Shown: positions 53,080-61,017 of the stretch, piece after piece
How the letters are laid out: each line of letters begins with the position of its first letter
How positions within the stretch are numbered: position 1 is the stretch's first letter
From: Pseudomonas asplenii
Lineage (GTDB): Bacteria > Pseudomonadota > Gammaproteobacteria > Pseudomonadales > Pseudomonadaceae
Assembly: GCF_001293465.1 (NCBI RefSeq)
Contig: NZ_JSYZ01000030.1
Location: forward strand, 94,655 to 158,654
Length of the DNA stretch: 64,000 bases
Reading direction: 5' to 3'
Made by a program: the position numbers and the translations under genes
The notes under the pieces: model-generated
What the model was told of the DNA's origin: nothing
The model's database searches: none
What the model saw: only the letters and a program-made list of their open reading frames with translations

Positions 53080-53502
53080 ATGAAGGCACGCATCCAATGG
53101 GCTGGCGAAGCCATGTTCCTCGGAGAGTCGGGTAGCGGACACGTGGTGGTGATGGATGGCCCGCCGGAAAGTGGTGGCCGCAACCTGGGCGTACGTCCCA
53201 TGGAAATGGTGCTGCTGGGCCTGGGTGGCTGCAGCAACTTCGACGTGGTCAGCATCCTGAAGAAGGCGCGCCAGCCGGTCGAGAGCTGCGAAGCGTTCCT
53301 TGAAGCCGAGCGTGCGACCGAAGATCCGAAGGTGTTCACCAGGATCCACCTGCATTTCGTGGTCAAGGGGCGGGGCCTGAAGGAATCGCAGGTCAAGCGG
53401 GCGATCGAGCTGTCGGCCGAGAAGTACTGCTCGGCTTCGATCATGCTCGGTGCCGCAGGTGTGGCCATCAGCCATGACTACGAGATCGTCGAACTCGGCT
53501 GA
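53080..53502 (+). CDS. OsmC/YhfA-family protein
   Basis: The 140-aa OsmC-fold protein has a conserved Cys in LGLGGCSNFDVVSIL (peroxidatic position) and a second Cys in SAEKYCSASIML, so it may act as a thiol-dependent peroxidase. I place the start at 53080 (MKARIQWAGEAMFLGE), with GGAG about 9 nt upstream; the frame is open to 52984 but without similarity. It is divergent from vfr and convergent with coq7. Substrate unknown. Confidence 0.88.
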   Translation: MKARIQWAGEAMFLGESGSGHVVVMDGPPESGGRNLGVRPMEMVLLGLGGCSNFDVVSILKKARQPVESCEAFLEAERATEDPKVFTRIHLHFVVKGRGLKESQVKRAIELSAEKYCSASIMLGAAGVAISHDYEIVELG

Positions 53503-53524
53503 TGCCCTGGGCAGGCTTGCGCTG

Positions 53525-53557
53525 TTTGTAGGAGCGTCGGCCGGCCGCTCCTACAAA
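53525..53557. terminator. bidirectional hairpin/REP element between osmC-like and coq7 genes
   Basis: TTTGTAGGAGCG (53525-53536) and its exact complement (53546-53557) close a GC-rich loop, with A on one side and T on the other. It fills the 92-nt gap between two convergent genes. It could terminate both, and its core GTAGGAGCG belongs to the REP family. Confidence 0.7.
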
Positions 53558-53594
53558 AAAGCAGCGGTCGCAGCCCCGCCTATGATCCGCCGGT

Positions 53595-54242
53595 TCAGAT
53601 GCGGTAGGTGCTCTTGGTCATCACCTTGGCCAGCAGGCTCATGCCGAACTTCACCGGCGCCGGGAAGCGGAAACCGCCGGCATCGAGCGCCGACTCGGCA
53701 TGGTGTTCCTCGTCGATGCGCATCTGTTCGAGAATCGCCCGGGATTTCTCGTCTTCGGCGGGCAGTTGTTCCAGATGTTCGTTCAGGTGCTTGCAGACCT
53801 GGTCTTCGGTCGCCGCGACGAACCCGAGGCTGACCTTGTCGCTGATCAGCCCAGCCACCGCGCCAATTCCGAAGGACAAGCCATAGAACAACGGATTCAG
53901 CACGCTCGGGCTGCTGCCCAGCTGGCGGATACGTTGCTCGCACCAGGCCAGGTGGTCGATCTCTTCCTCGGCCGCGTGCTCCATGGCTTCGCGTACGTGG
54001 GGCAGCTTGGCGGTCAGGGCCTGGCCCTGGTACAGCGCCTGGGCACAGACTTCACCGGTGTGGTTGATCCGCATCAGTCCGGCGACATGGCGGGTATCCT
54101 CCTCGCTCATCTGCGCTTCGGGCTGGACGATGGCCGGCGATGGGCGATACGGCTGGCCGCTGAACGGGAGCAGGGTGCGCATGGCGGCGTCGGCCTGCAG
54201 CAGCAGGCGGTCAATCGGCGAGTAGTGACGTTGGGTAGTCAT
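53595..54242 (-). CDS. coq7: Coq7, 2-nonaprenyl-3-methyl-6-methoxy-1,4-benzoquinol hydroxylase
   Basis: The 215-aa di-iron protein hydroxylates the quinone ring in late ubiquinone synthesis. Start at 54242 (MTTQRHYSPIDRLLLQ) with GGAGG 5 nt before it. Iron ligands are seen in NHTGEVCAQALY, AAEEEIDHLAW and EQMRIDEEHHAESAL, with a hydrophobic stretch (LFYGLSFGIGAVAGLI). In P. aeruginosa speD lies between the osmC-like gene and this gene, as I recall; here it is absent. Confidence 0.93.
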   Translation of the reverse strand: MTTQRHYSPIDRLLLQADAAMRTLLPFSGQPYRPSPAIVQPEAQMSEEDTRHVAGLMRINHTGEVCAQALYQGQALTAKLPHVREAMEHAAEEEIDHLAWCEQRIRQLGSSPSVLNPLFYGLSFGIGAVAGLISDKVSLGFVAATEDQVCKHLNEHLEQLPAEDEKSRAILEQMRIDEEHHAESALDAGGFRFPAPVKFGMSLLAKVMTKSTYRI

Positions 54243-54352
54243 GCTGACCTCCGGAGGAATCTCGGTCTGCAGTTTACCGCAATCCGGGGCGGAAGGTTTG
54301 AGCTGGGTCATCGGCTGGATGGCCGGGCAGCGGAAGGGTTTGTGTGGACTGG

Positions 54353-54495
54353 CGATCCCTGTCGCCAGCAAGCCGGCTCCCGCCATGATCGAGCCGCTCA
54401 CGCATTCCCGGCAGGAGCAGGGCTTGCCCGCGAACAGGCCGGCAAGCCTTGTACCGATCTTGCGATCATCTTTGCCGGCAAACCTGCTCCAACAA
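54353..54495. repeat. REP cluster of three units
   Basis: Three inverted or direct copies of the core (GCCAGCAAGCCGGCTCC, GGAGCAGGGCTTGCCCGCG and TTGCCGGCAAACCTGCTCC) lie at 54364-54385, 54413-54434 and 54471-54490. They fill the gap upstream of coq7 and downstream of the HIT gene. The spacing is less regular than the 43.4-kb pair. Confidence 0.7.
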
Positions 54496-54504
54496 GGAGG
54501 CGTA

Positions 54505-54843
54505 TCAGCCCGGAGGCCAGTTCATCTGGCGCTGACCCAGCACATGCATGTGGATGTGGTAGACCGTCTGGCCACCTTTCTCGTTGCAGTTCATCACCAC
54601 GCGGAAGCCTTCCTCGCAGCCCAGCTCCAGCGCCAGGCGCTGGGCGGTGAACAGGATATGCCCGGCCAGTGCCTTGTCGTCCTCGGTCAGGTCATTGAGG
54701 GTGCGAATCGGCTTCTTCGGGATCACCAGGAAATGCACCGGTGCCTGCGGGGCAATATCGTGGAACGCCAGGACCTGGTCGTCTTCGTAGATGATCTTCG
54801 CGGGTATCTCCCGGTTGATGATCTTGGTGAACAGAGTATCCAC
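54505..54843 (-). CDS. HIT-family (HinT-like) nucleotide hydrolase
   Basis: The 112-aa protein starts at GTG 54843 (read as MDTLFTKIINREIPAKI), with GGAG 8 nt upstream. The HIT motif HIHMHVLG (about 96-103) is intact, with the active-site His in the middle, and the N-terminal part carries the DDQVLAFHDIAPQAPVHFLVIPK strand. It should hydrolyse AMP-lysine or purine phosphoramidates as in HinT proteins. It lies 65 nt downstream of the SDR gene on the same strand. Confidence 0.92.
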   Translation of the reverse strand: MDTLFTKIINREIPAKIIYEDDQVLAFHDIAPQAPVHFLVIPKKPIRTLNDLTEDDKALAGHILFTAQRLALELGCEEGFRVVMNCNEKGGQTVYHIHMHVLGQRQMNWPPG

Positions 54844-54908
54844 AACTGTTTCTCCATTTGCGTAGGGATGGGCCGGAGTCTGTCTGCTGCGGCCCGCGAG
54901 TTCAAGTG

Positions 54909-55697
54909 TCAGCGTGGGCAGTATGCCCGGGTAATCAGGCCGGCCAGTTTGCGCACCATCCAGCGGCTGCCCAGGCGCGGCAGGCGGGTGAGCCAGCGAT
55001 TGCGCCAGCCGGGGATGATGATCGCGCGATTCTTGTCCAGGGCGCGTACCGTGTAGAGCGCGACTTCCTCGGGGCTCATCATCAGCTTGCTCTGCTTGAG
55101 CTTGTCGGCTTGCAACTGGGCGGTATCGAAGAAGGCGGTGCGGGTCAGGCCGGGGCAGAGCACCGAGACCTTGATCCCGGTTTTTTTCAACTCTTCGCGC
55201 AGGCCTTCGCTGAAGTGCAGGACGTAAGCCTTGCTGGCGTAGTAGCTGCTCATCCATGGCGCCGGGTGGAAGGCGGCGATCGAGGCGACGTTGAGGATCT
55301 GCCCGCCGCCCTGGATCGCCATCAGGTTGCCGAGGGAATGGCACAGGCGGGTGAGGGCGAGGATGTTCACTTCGATCAGGTCCTGCTCGGTACCCCAGTC
55401 CTGGGCCAGGAACGGGCCGCTGGTGCCGATACCGGCGCAATTGACCAGCAGATCGATCTGGTGCGCGCCTTCCTCCAGCTCCAGCAGGAAGCCGGACAGA
55501 CGCAGCGGTTCGCCCAGGTCGCAGGCGCGGAACAGCACCTCGACGCCGAAGCGTTGGGTCAGTTCGATGGCAATGCTTTCCAGCCGATCACGTTGACGGG
55601 CAACCAGGATCAGGTTGCGACCGCGGCGCGCCAGGGCTTCGGCCAGGGCCAGGCCGATACCGCTGGAAGCGCCGGTGATCAGGGCGTAACGGGTCAT
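54909..55697 (-). CDS. short-chain dehydrogenase/reductase
   Basis: The 262-aa classical SDR starts at 55697 (MTRYALITGASSGIG), with GGAG 6 nt upstream (the frame begins 4 codons earlier). NAD(P)-binding TGASSGIG (8-15), the NCAGIGTSG motif and active-site S-Y-K in PWMSSYYASKAYVL are present. A basic hydrophobic C-terminus (WRNRWLTRLPRLGSRWMVRKL) suggests membrane association. Substrate unknown. Confidence 0.9.
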   Translation of the reverse strand: MTRYALITGASSGIGLALAEALARRGRNLILVARQRDRLESIAIELTQRFGVEVLFRACDLGEPLRLSGFLLELEEGAHQIDLLVNCAGIGTSGPFLAQDWGTEQDLIEVNILALTRLCHSLGNLMAIQGGGQILNVASIAAFHPAPWMSSYYASKAYVLHFSEGLREELKKTGIKVSVLCPGLTRTAFFDTAQLQADKLKQSKLMMSPEEVALYTVRALDKNRAIIIPGWRNRWLTRLPRLGSRWMVRKLAGLITRAYCPR

Positions 55698-55819
55698 GCA
55701 ATTCTCCATGGCAACGGCGCCGGGCCTCGGGACAGGGAGGTCGCAAGGTCAGCGCTGTTTATTTTGCCGATAGTCTACAGGGGCCACGGTTGCTTGGCGC
55801 TGCTCTTGGCCTGGCTGGC

Positions 55820-56662
55820 CTAGATGTTCCTGATGCTGGCGGCTCCCAGTACGACGGTCAGGCTGATCAGGAAGACGAAGATACTTGCCAGAATCGAGAG
55901 CACCTTGACCGATGTGCTGTTGGGCGGCGGCGGAGCGCCGTACCGGTTGGCCGAGGCGTTGCCTGGGCAGAACAGCAGGATGAAGGGAAACACGTAGCCG
56001 ATGAGGGGCACCAGCATGAGCAGCCAGAGCCAGCCGGACCAGCCGATATCGTGCAGGCGTTGTACGGCGATCTGGATGGTCAGGAGGAGGTAAAAAGCGG
56101 CGGCAACCACCACGACCAGGCCGCCAACGATCGCCGAGCCTCTGAGGATGGTGGTCAGAAGCATCAGCAGAACGAAGGTCACGAGTGCCGCCGTCATGCT
56201 CCACGCCAGATACCGCAATCGTCCGATCCGGCCATTGAGGCTGAACACCTTCAGCGGCCCGAAGGTGGGCAGCGTATCTCCAACCTGGGCGGCAGGTGGC
56301 GCGTAGGGTGAGTGCGACGGGTTGTTCTCTGGAGGTGGAACGTACCGTGACTGCGGTTCGCCGGCTGCGGGAGGCGGCACGCTGGCGGGCAGCTCGTTGA
56401 CATCCGCCAGGCTCAGTTCGACGCTCGGTGTTTCCTCGACGATCCGTGCGTCGATCCCGGTGTTGCGCAGGGCTTGGAGATAGCTTTGCGCCTCGGTGGC
56501 CGAAAGGTCGCGCTTGAGCGCAATGGGGTGACCGTTGAAGAGCTTTTCCACGGAAGCCATGTCGCTCTTGAACAGTTCGGCAAGGTTGAATTGGGCGGTG
56601 GTCTGTTCCACGCCGGGCAGCAAGGTGCCATCGAATACGATCTTGAAGCGGGTGTTGCTCAT
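55820..56662 (-). CDS. DUF805 family membrane protein with N-terminal cytoplasmic region
   Basis: The 280-aa protein starts at 56662 (MSNTRFKIVFDGTLLPGVEQ). Residues ~1-80 resemble an uncharacterised soluble region (AQFNLAELFKSDMASVEKLFNGHPIALKRDL) and a Pro-rich linker (SVPPPAAGEPQSRYVPPPENNP) leads to the DUF805 module at ~140-280: SLNGRIGRLRYLAWSM, then several TM helices with the typical RLHDIGWSGWLWLL. The first part was interpreted in related proteins as SPOR-unrelated; function unknown. It overlaps nothing and starts 74 nt from the next gene. Confidence 0.85.
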   Translation of the reverse strand: MSNTRFKIVFDGTLLPGVEQTTAQFNLAELFKSDMASVEKLFNGHPIALKRDLSATEAQSYLQALRNTGIDARIVEETPSVELSLADVNELPASVPPPAAGEPQSRYVPPPENNPSHSPYAPPAAQVGDTLPTFGPLKVFSLNGRIGRLRYLAWSMTAALVTFVLLMLLTTILRGSAIVGGLVVVVAAAFYLLLTIQIAVQRLHDIGWSGWLWLLMLVPLIGYVFPFILLFCPGNASANRYGAPPPPNSTSVKVLSILASIFVFLISLTVVLGAASIRNI

Positions 56663-56736
56663 TGGGCGTCCCTGTCTCGATACTGATGGATGGCGCCTAG
56701 TGTAGGCCCGCAAGATACTTGCAGGCCACAGCGGGC

Positions 56737-57708
56737 TCACGGGCGGGGCCAGTGTCCTGACAGTTGCGCCGCCCGGGATTGCGCCTGGCGGTACTCGTCG
56801 TCGAGTCGTGCGATCAGTTGGTCGATGCTCGGCAGGTCGTTGATCTCGCCAACGCCCTGACCGGCGGACCAGACGGTTTTCCAGGCCTTGGCTTCGTCAT
56901 TGAGCGGCTTGAGCTTGCTGCCGAAGTCGACTTCGCCCTTGCCCTGCAGGGCGGCAAGGTCGAAACCGGCGTTTTCCAGGCTCTGGCGCATGAAGCTGGC
57001 CGGGACGCCCGAAACGGCGGCGGTGTGCACGATGTCGGCGGCATGCGACTTCAGCAGCATCTGCTTGTAGGCCTCGGGCGCATGGCTTTCCGTGGTGCCG
57101 ATGAAGCGGGTGCCGAGATAGGCCAGGTCCGCGCCCAGCAACTGCGCGGCGAGAATCTCGTGGCCATGGTTCAGGCAGCCGGACAGCAGCAGTGTCTTGT
57201 CGAAGAACTGGCGGATTTCGGCGATCAGCGCGAACGGGCTCCAGGTGCCGGCATGCCCGCCGGCGCCGGCGGCGACTGCAATCAGGCCGTCGACACCGGC
57301 CTCGGCGGCCTTCTCGGCGTGACGACGGGTCGTCACGTCATGGAAAACCAGGCCACCGTAGCTGTGCACCGCGTCGACCACTTCCTTGACCGCACCCAGG
57401 CTGGTGATGACGATCGGCACCTGGTGTTCGATGCAGATCTGCAGGTCGGCCTGCAGGCGCGGGTTGCTGTGGTGCACGATCAGGTTGACGGCGTAGGGCG
57501 CCGGATTGTCCAGTTCCGCCAGGCCGCTTTCGATTTCCTCCAGCCAGGCCTTGAAACCGCTGCTTTCACGCTGGTTGAGGGCCGGGAAGCTGCCGACCAC
57601 GCCGTTGCGGCAGCAGGCCAGGACCAGTTGCGGGTTGGAAATCAGGAACATCGGCGCCGCCACGACGGGCAGGCGCAGGCGTTGTTCGAGCAGGACGGGC
57701 AGCGACAT
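56737..57708 (-). CDS. nitronate monooxygenase/2-nitropropane dioxygenase family FMN protein
   Basis: The 323-aa protein has a TIM-barrel FMN fold: PVVAAPMFLISNPQLVLAC at the N-terminus, GADLAYLGTRFIGTTES (phosphate-binding) and VAAGAGGHAGTWSPFALI with the catalytic His region. It probably oxidises nitronates or reduces quinones/enoyl compounds, which cannot be separated from sequence alone. It matches PA0660 in position. Confidence 0.88.
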   Translation of the reverse strand: MSLPVLLEQRLRLPVVAAPMFLISNPQLVLACCRNGVVGSFPALNQRESSGFKAWLEEIESGLAELDNPAPYAVNLIVHHSNPRLQADLQICIEHQVPIVITSLGAVKEVVDAVHSYGGLVFHDVTTRRHAEKAAEAGVDGLIAVAAGAGGHAGTWSPFALIAEIRQFFDKTLLLSGCLNHGHEILAAQLLGADLAYLGTRFIGTTESHAPEAYKQMLLKSHAADIVHTAAVSGVPASFMRQSLENAGFDLAALQGKGEVDFGSKLKPLNDEAKAWKTVWSAGQGVGEINDLPSIDQLIARLDDEYRQAQSRAAQLSGHWPRP

Positions 57709-57740
57709 GGGCGGTACTCCGGGAGTGACGGCTTATTGGC

Positions 57741-58172
57741 TTAGAACGGTCTGACCACGACCAGAATTACGATAGCCAGCAATATCACAACCGGTACTTC
57801 ATTGAACCAGCGATAAAAGACATGACTGCGGGTGTTCTCGCCACGGGCAAAGCGCTTCACCTGGGCGCCGCACATGTGGTGATAACCGATCAGCAGCACC
57901 ACCAGCGTCAGCTTGGCGTGCATCCAGCCACCCTGGGTGAAGTAGGCAGCGGGGTTGAGGCTGATCAGCGCGCCGCCGAAGATCAGCGTGGCGATCATCG
58001 CCGGGCCCATGATGCCGCGGTACAGCTTGCGCTCCATGACGCTGAAGCGTTCCTTGCTGATACTGTCCTCGCTCTGGGCGTGGTAGACGAACAGGCGCGG
58101 GAGGTAGAACAGGCCGGCAAACCAGCAGACGACGCTGACGATGTGCAAGGCTTTGAGCCAGAGATAGAGCAT
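57741..58172 (-). CDS. hemJ: HemJ, protoporphyrinogen IX oxidase (UPF0093)
   Basis: The 143-aa protein has four hydrophobic helices (WLKALHIVSVVCWFAGLFYLPRLFVYHA, GIMGPAMIATLIFGGALI, HAKLTLVVLLIGYHH, VPVVILLAIVILVVV) and the conserved His in KALHIV and YHHM. HemJ oxidises protoporphyrinogen IX in heme synthesis in bacteria lacking HemG/HemY. I choose ATG 58172, matching the family length; the GTG at 58193 adds seven residues and has no Shine-Dalgarno. It is divergent from argC with 134 nt between. Confidence 0.88.
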   Translation of the reverse strand: MLYLWLKALHIVSVVCWFAGLFYLPRLFVYHAQSEDSISKERFSVMERKLYRGIMGPAMIATLIFGGALISLNPAAYFTQGGWMHAKLTLVVLLIGYHHMCGAQVKRFARGENTRSHVFYRWFNEVPVVILLAIVILVVVRPF

Positions 58173-58306
58173 TTTTTTGATTTCCAGGTTCACGGTGGAA
58201 CAAATAGTAGAGTCTCGAGCCTCCGCACGTCACCTTGACGGTTGTCGCAGGCCTGCGCGGGCCCTATTATCGAGGGCTTTCCAGTGGGTTCGTTGAGGGG
58301 CAGGTC

Positions 58307-59341
58307 ATGGTGAAGGTCGGTATCGTCGGCGGCACGGGTTACACCGGTGTCGAATTGCTGCGTCTGTTGGCACAGCATCCGCAGGCAGAGGTGGTGGTCA
58401 TCACTTCCCGATCCGAGGCCGGAGTGGCCGTGGCCGACATGTATCCGAACCTGCGCGGTCACTACGATGGCCTCAAGTTCAGCGTGCCGGACGTCAAGAC
58501 ACTGGGCGCCTGCGATGTGGTGTTCTTCGCCACGCCTCACGGCGTTGCCCATGCCCTGGCCGGCGAACTGCTGTCCGCCGGGACCAGGGTCATCGACCTG
58601 TCCGCCGACTTCCGTCTGCAGGATGCCGATGAATGGGCCAAGTGGTATGGCCAACCGCACGGTGCGCCGGCGCTGCTGGACGAGGCGGTCTATGGCCTGC
58701 CGGAAGTGAACCGCGAGAAGATCCGCCAGGCTCGGCTGATCGCTGTACCGGGTTGCTACCCCACCGCCACGCAACTGGGCTTCCTGCCATTGCTGGAAGC
58801 CGGCCTGGCCGACGCTTCGCGGCTGATCGCCGACTGCAAGTCCGGTGTCAGCGGTGCCGGTCGTGGTGCCAGCGTCGGTTCGCTGTATTCCGAAACCTCG
58901 GAAAGCCTCAAGGCCTACGCGGTCAAGGGGCACCGCCACCTGCCGGAAATCCGTCAGGGCCTGCATCGTGCCGCCGGCAAGGACGTCGGCCTGACCTTCG
59001 TGCCGCACCTGACACCGATGATTCGCGGCATTCACTCCACTCTGTACGCGACTGTGGCGGACCGCTCCGTCGACCTGCAGGCGCTGTTCGAGAAGCGTTA
59101 TGCCAACGAGCCGTTCGTTGATGTGATGCCGGCTGGCAGCCATCCGGAAACCCGTAGCGTGCGTGGTGCGAACGTGTGCCGGATTGCAGTGCACCGTCCG
59201 CAGGACGGCGACCTGGTGGTCGTGCTGTCGGTGATCGACAACCTGGTCAAGGGCGCTTCGGGCCAGGCGGTACAGAACCTGAACATCCTGTTCGGCCTGG
59301 ATGAGCGCCTGGGCCTGTCCCATGCCGGCATGCTGCCATAA
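58307..59341 (+). CDS. argC: ArgC, N-acetyl-gamma-glutamyl-phosphate reductase
   Basis: The 344-aa NADPH enzyme catalyses the third step of arginine synthesis. NADP-binding VGIVGGTGYTGVELLRLL (residues 4-21) and the catalytic Cys150 in VPGCYPTATQLG are visible, with SGVSGAGRG and EIRQGLHRAAG further on. Start at 58307, with GGGGCAG just upstream; the open frame begins earlier at 58235 without similarity. A terminator follows. Confidence 0.96.
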   Translation: MVKVGIVGGTGYTGVELLRLLAQHPQAEVVVITSRSEAGVAVADMYPNLRGHYDGLKFSVPDVKTLGACDVVFFATPHGVAHALAGELLSAGTRVIDLSADFRLQDADEWAKWYGQPHGAPALLDEAVYGLPEVNREKIRQARLIAVPGCYPTATQLGFLPLLEAGLADASRLIADCKSGVSGAGRGASVGSLYSETSESLKAYAVKGHRHLPEIRQGLHRAAGKDVGLTFVPHLTPMIRGIHSTLYATVADRSVDLQALFEKRYANEPFVDVMPAGSHPETRSVRGANVCRIAVHRPQDGDLVVVLSVIDNLVKGASGQAVQNLNILFGLDERLGLSHAGMLP

Positions 59342-59361
59342 CCGCATCTTGCGATTCACCG

Positions 59362-59387
59362 AAAAGGCCCGCCATGCGGGCCTTTTT
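59362..59387 (+). terminator. rho-independent terminator of argC
   Basis: AAAAGGCCCGC (59362-59372) and GCGGGCCTTTT (59376-59386) form an 11-bp stem with a 3-nt loop and T-run, 21 nt after the argC stop. Confidence 0.92.
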
Positions 59388-59433
59388 GCATGGTGCCTCG
59401 TGTAACGGGTTTATTGATATACCATAACAATAG

Positions 59434-59463
59434 TTGACCGCTTTTCTAGGAGAAGCGGATAAT
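59434..59463 (+). promoter_or_regulatory. erpA promoter with palindrome between -35 and -10
   Basis: TTGACC (59434-59439) and GATAAT (59458-59463) are 18 nt apart. The spacer and the inner ends form a palindrome (CCGCTT...AAGCGG, 59438-59458) with a TTCTAGGAG centre, so a dimeric regulator could sit on it. ATAGTTGAC at 59430 also resembles one half of an IscR type 1 site, but the second half does not fit. Confidence 0.5.
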
Positions 59464-59510
59464 GCACGTCATCACGCATTATGGCGGCGTAACGCCGGGA
59501 GATAGTCAAC

Positions 59511-59861
59511 ATGAGCGTCGAATCCTTCACCCCCACGGCTTTGCTATTCACCCAGGGTGCCGCGCACAAGGTGAAGAGCCTGGTCGATGAAGAGGGTAAT
59601 GATCGCTTGAAGCTGCGCGTATTCGTGACGGGCGGCGGTTGTTCAGGGTTTCAGTACGGCTTCACCTTCGACGAGGATGTGGCCGAGGACGACACCATCG
59701 TCGAGCGCGAAGGCGTCAGCCTGGTGGTCGATCCGATGAGCTTCCAGTACCTGGCCGGTGCGGAAGTGGATTACCAGGAGGGTCTGGAAGGTTCGCGGTT
59801 CGTGATCAAGAACCCGAACGCCACCACCACCTGTGGTTGCGGTTCGTCGTTCTCGATCTGA
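59511..59861 (+). CDS. erpA: ErpA, iron-sulfur cluster insertion protein (A-type carrier)
   Basis: The 116-aa protein delivers Fe-S clusters to target apoproteins. The three ligand cysteines are intact: C44 (GGGCSGFQYGF), C108 and C110 (TTCGCGSSFSI). It starts MSVESFTPTALLFTQGA with GGGAG 10 nt before. It lies between argC and anmK, each bounded by terminators, so it is probably transcribed alone from the promoter at 59434-59463. Confidence 0.96.
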   Translation: MSVESFTPTALLFTQGAAHKVKSLVDEEGNDRLKLRVFVTGGGCSGFQYGFTFDEDVAEDDTIVEREGVSLVVDPMSFQYLAGAEVDYQEGLEGSRFVIKNPNATTTCGCGSSFSI

Positions 59862-59884
59862 CGGGTCTTCAAGCGCCTGATCTC

Positions 59885-59910
59885 AACGCCGCGAATCTTC
59901 GCGGCGTTTT
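59885..59910. terminator. bidirectional terminator between erpA and anmK
   Basis: AACGCCGCGAA (59885-59895) pairs with TTCGCGGCGTT (59898-59908) around a 2-nt loop, with T after on the plus strand and A before. It separates two convergent genes. Confidence 0.9.
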
Positions 59911-59922
59911 GCCTTGTGGGGC

Positions 59923-61014
59923 TCAGGCCGGGTAGATCGCGCCCAGCACCCGCAAGCCGCGCGCGCCGGTCACACTGGGGCGGTTGGTCGGGATGCCCTC
60001 CAGGCAGCAGTGGGCGAGCCAGGCGAAGGCCATGGCCTCGACCCAGTCGGGATCTACGCCGTGGGTTGCGGTGCTGGCGACTTTGGCTTCGGGCAGCAGT
60101 TGGCCCAGCCGTGCCATCAGTGCCGCGTTATGGGCGCCGCCACCACAGACCAGCAACTGCTCGGTGCCTGTCTGGGCATGGGTCAGCGACTCGATGATGC
60201 TCTGTGCGGTGAGTTCGAGCAGTGTGGCTTGCACGTTCTCGGCGTTGTAGGTCGGCAGGCGCCCCAGGTGTTGCTTCAGCCAGTTCAGATTGAAGACTTC
60301 CCGTCCGGTGCTCTTGGGGCCGGTGGTCTGGAAGAAGGGGTCGCCCAGCAGCGCCTGCAGCAACTGCGGTTCGACCTGGCCGCTGGCGGCCCACTGGCCG
60401 TTGCGATCGTAGGTCTCGCCGCGCTGGTCTTGAATCCAGGCATCCAGCAGCACGTTCCCAGGGCCGCAGTCGAAGCCTGACACCGGCTTGTTCGGCTCGA
60501 TCAGGCTCAGGTTGCTGAAGCCGCCAATATTCAGTACCGCGCAATTTGCACTGCGCTCCTCGAACAGAGCCTCATGGAAGGCGGGTACCAGCGGTGCGCC
60601 CTGGCCGCCGGCTGCCACGTCACGCCGGCGGAAATCACTGACGACGCTGATCCCGGTCAGTTCGGCCAGCAGCGCCGGGTTGCCGATCTGTACCGTGAAG
60701 CCGCGGGCCGGTTCATGGCGGATGGTTTGGCCATGGCTGCCGATGGCACGAATCGATTCGGGGGTGAGCGACTGGTGGGCGAGGAGGGCGTTGACGCCAC
60801 GGGCGGCGAGGGTCGCCCACTTATGTTCGGCTATCGCGGCCCGGGCGATTTCATCCGGGCCGCTGGCGCACAGGCCGAGCAGTTCGGCTCGCAGTGCGTC
60901 AGGCATGGGAGTGTAGTGGGTGGCCAGCAATTGGATGCCGCTGCCCAGCTCGATCAGCGCGATATCCAGCCCATCCAGGCTGGTGCCGGACATCACGCCG
61001 ATATAGAGCGCCAT
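59923..61014 (-). CDS. anmK: AnmK, anhydro-N-acetylmuramic acid kinase
   Basis: The 363-aa kinase opens and phosphorylates 1,6-anhydroMurNAc released by lytic transglycosylases, feeding MurNAc-6-P into recycling. It starts MALYIGVMSGTSLDGLDIALIEL, with GSHGQTIRHEP, NIGGFSNLSLI, FDCGPGNVLLDAW and VCGGGAHNAALM all as in AnmK. It overlaps nothing and starts 3 nt from the end of the M23 peptidase gene, so the two are likely cotranscribed. Together with amgK-murU it is part of the cell-wall recycling content of this window. Confidence 0.95.
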   Translation of the reverse strand: MALYIGVMSGTSLDGLDIALIELGSGIQLLATHYTPMPDALRAELLGLCASGPDEIARAAIAEHKWATLAARGVNALLAHQSLTPESIRAIGSHGQTIRHEPARGFTVQIGNPALLAELTGISVVSDFRRRDVAAGGQGAPLVPAFHEALFEERSANCAVLNIGGFSNLSLIEPNKPVSGFDCGPGNVLLDAWIQDQRGETYDRNGQWAASGQVEPQLLQALLGDPFFQTTGPKSTGREVFNLNWLKQHLGRLPTYNAENVQATLLELTAQSIIESLTHAQTGTEQLLVCGGGAHNAALMARLGQLLPEAKVASTATHGVDPDWVEAMAFAWLAHCCLEGIPTNRPSVTGARGLRVLGAIYPA

Positions 61015-61017
61015 GGT

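Noticed and set aside
59430..59455. full IscR type 1 site upstream of erpA
   Set aside because: Only the first half matches the consensus; listed only as a weak hint.
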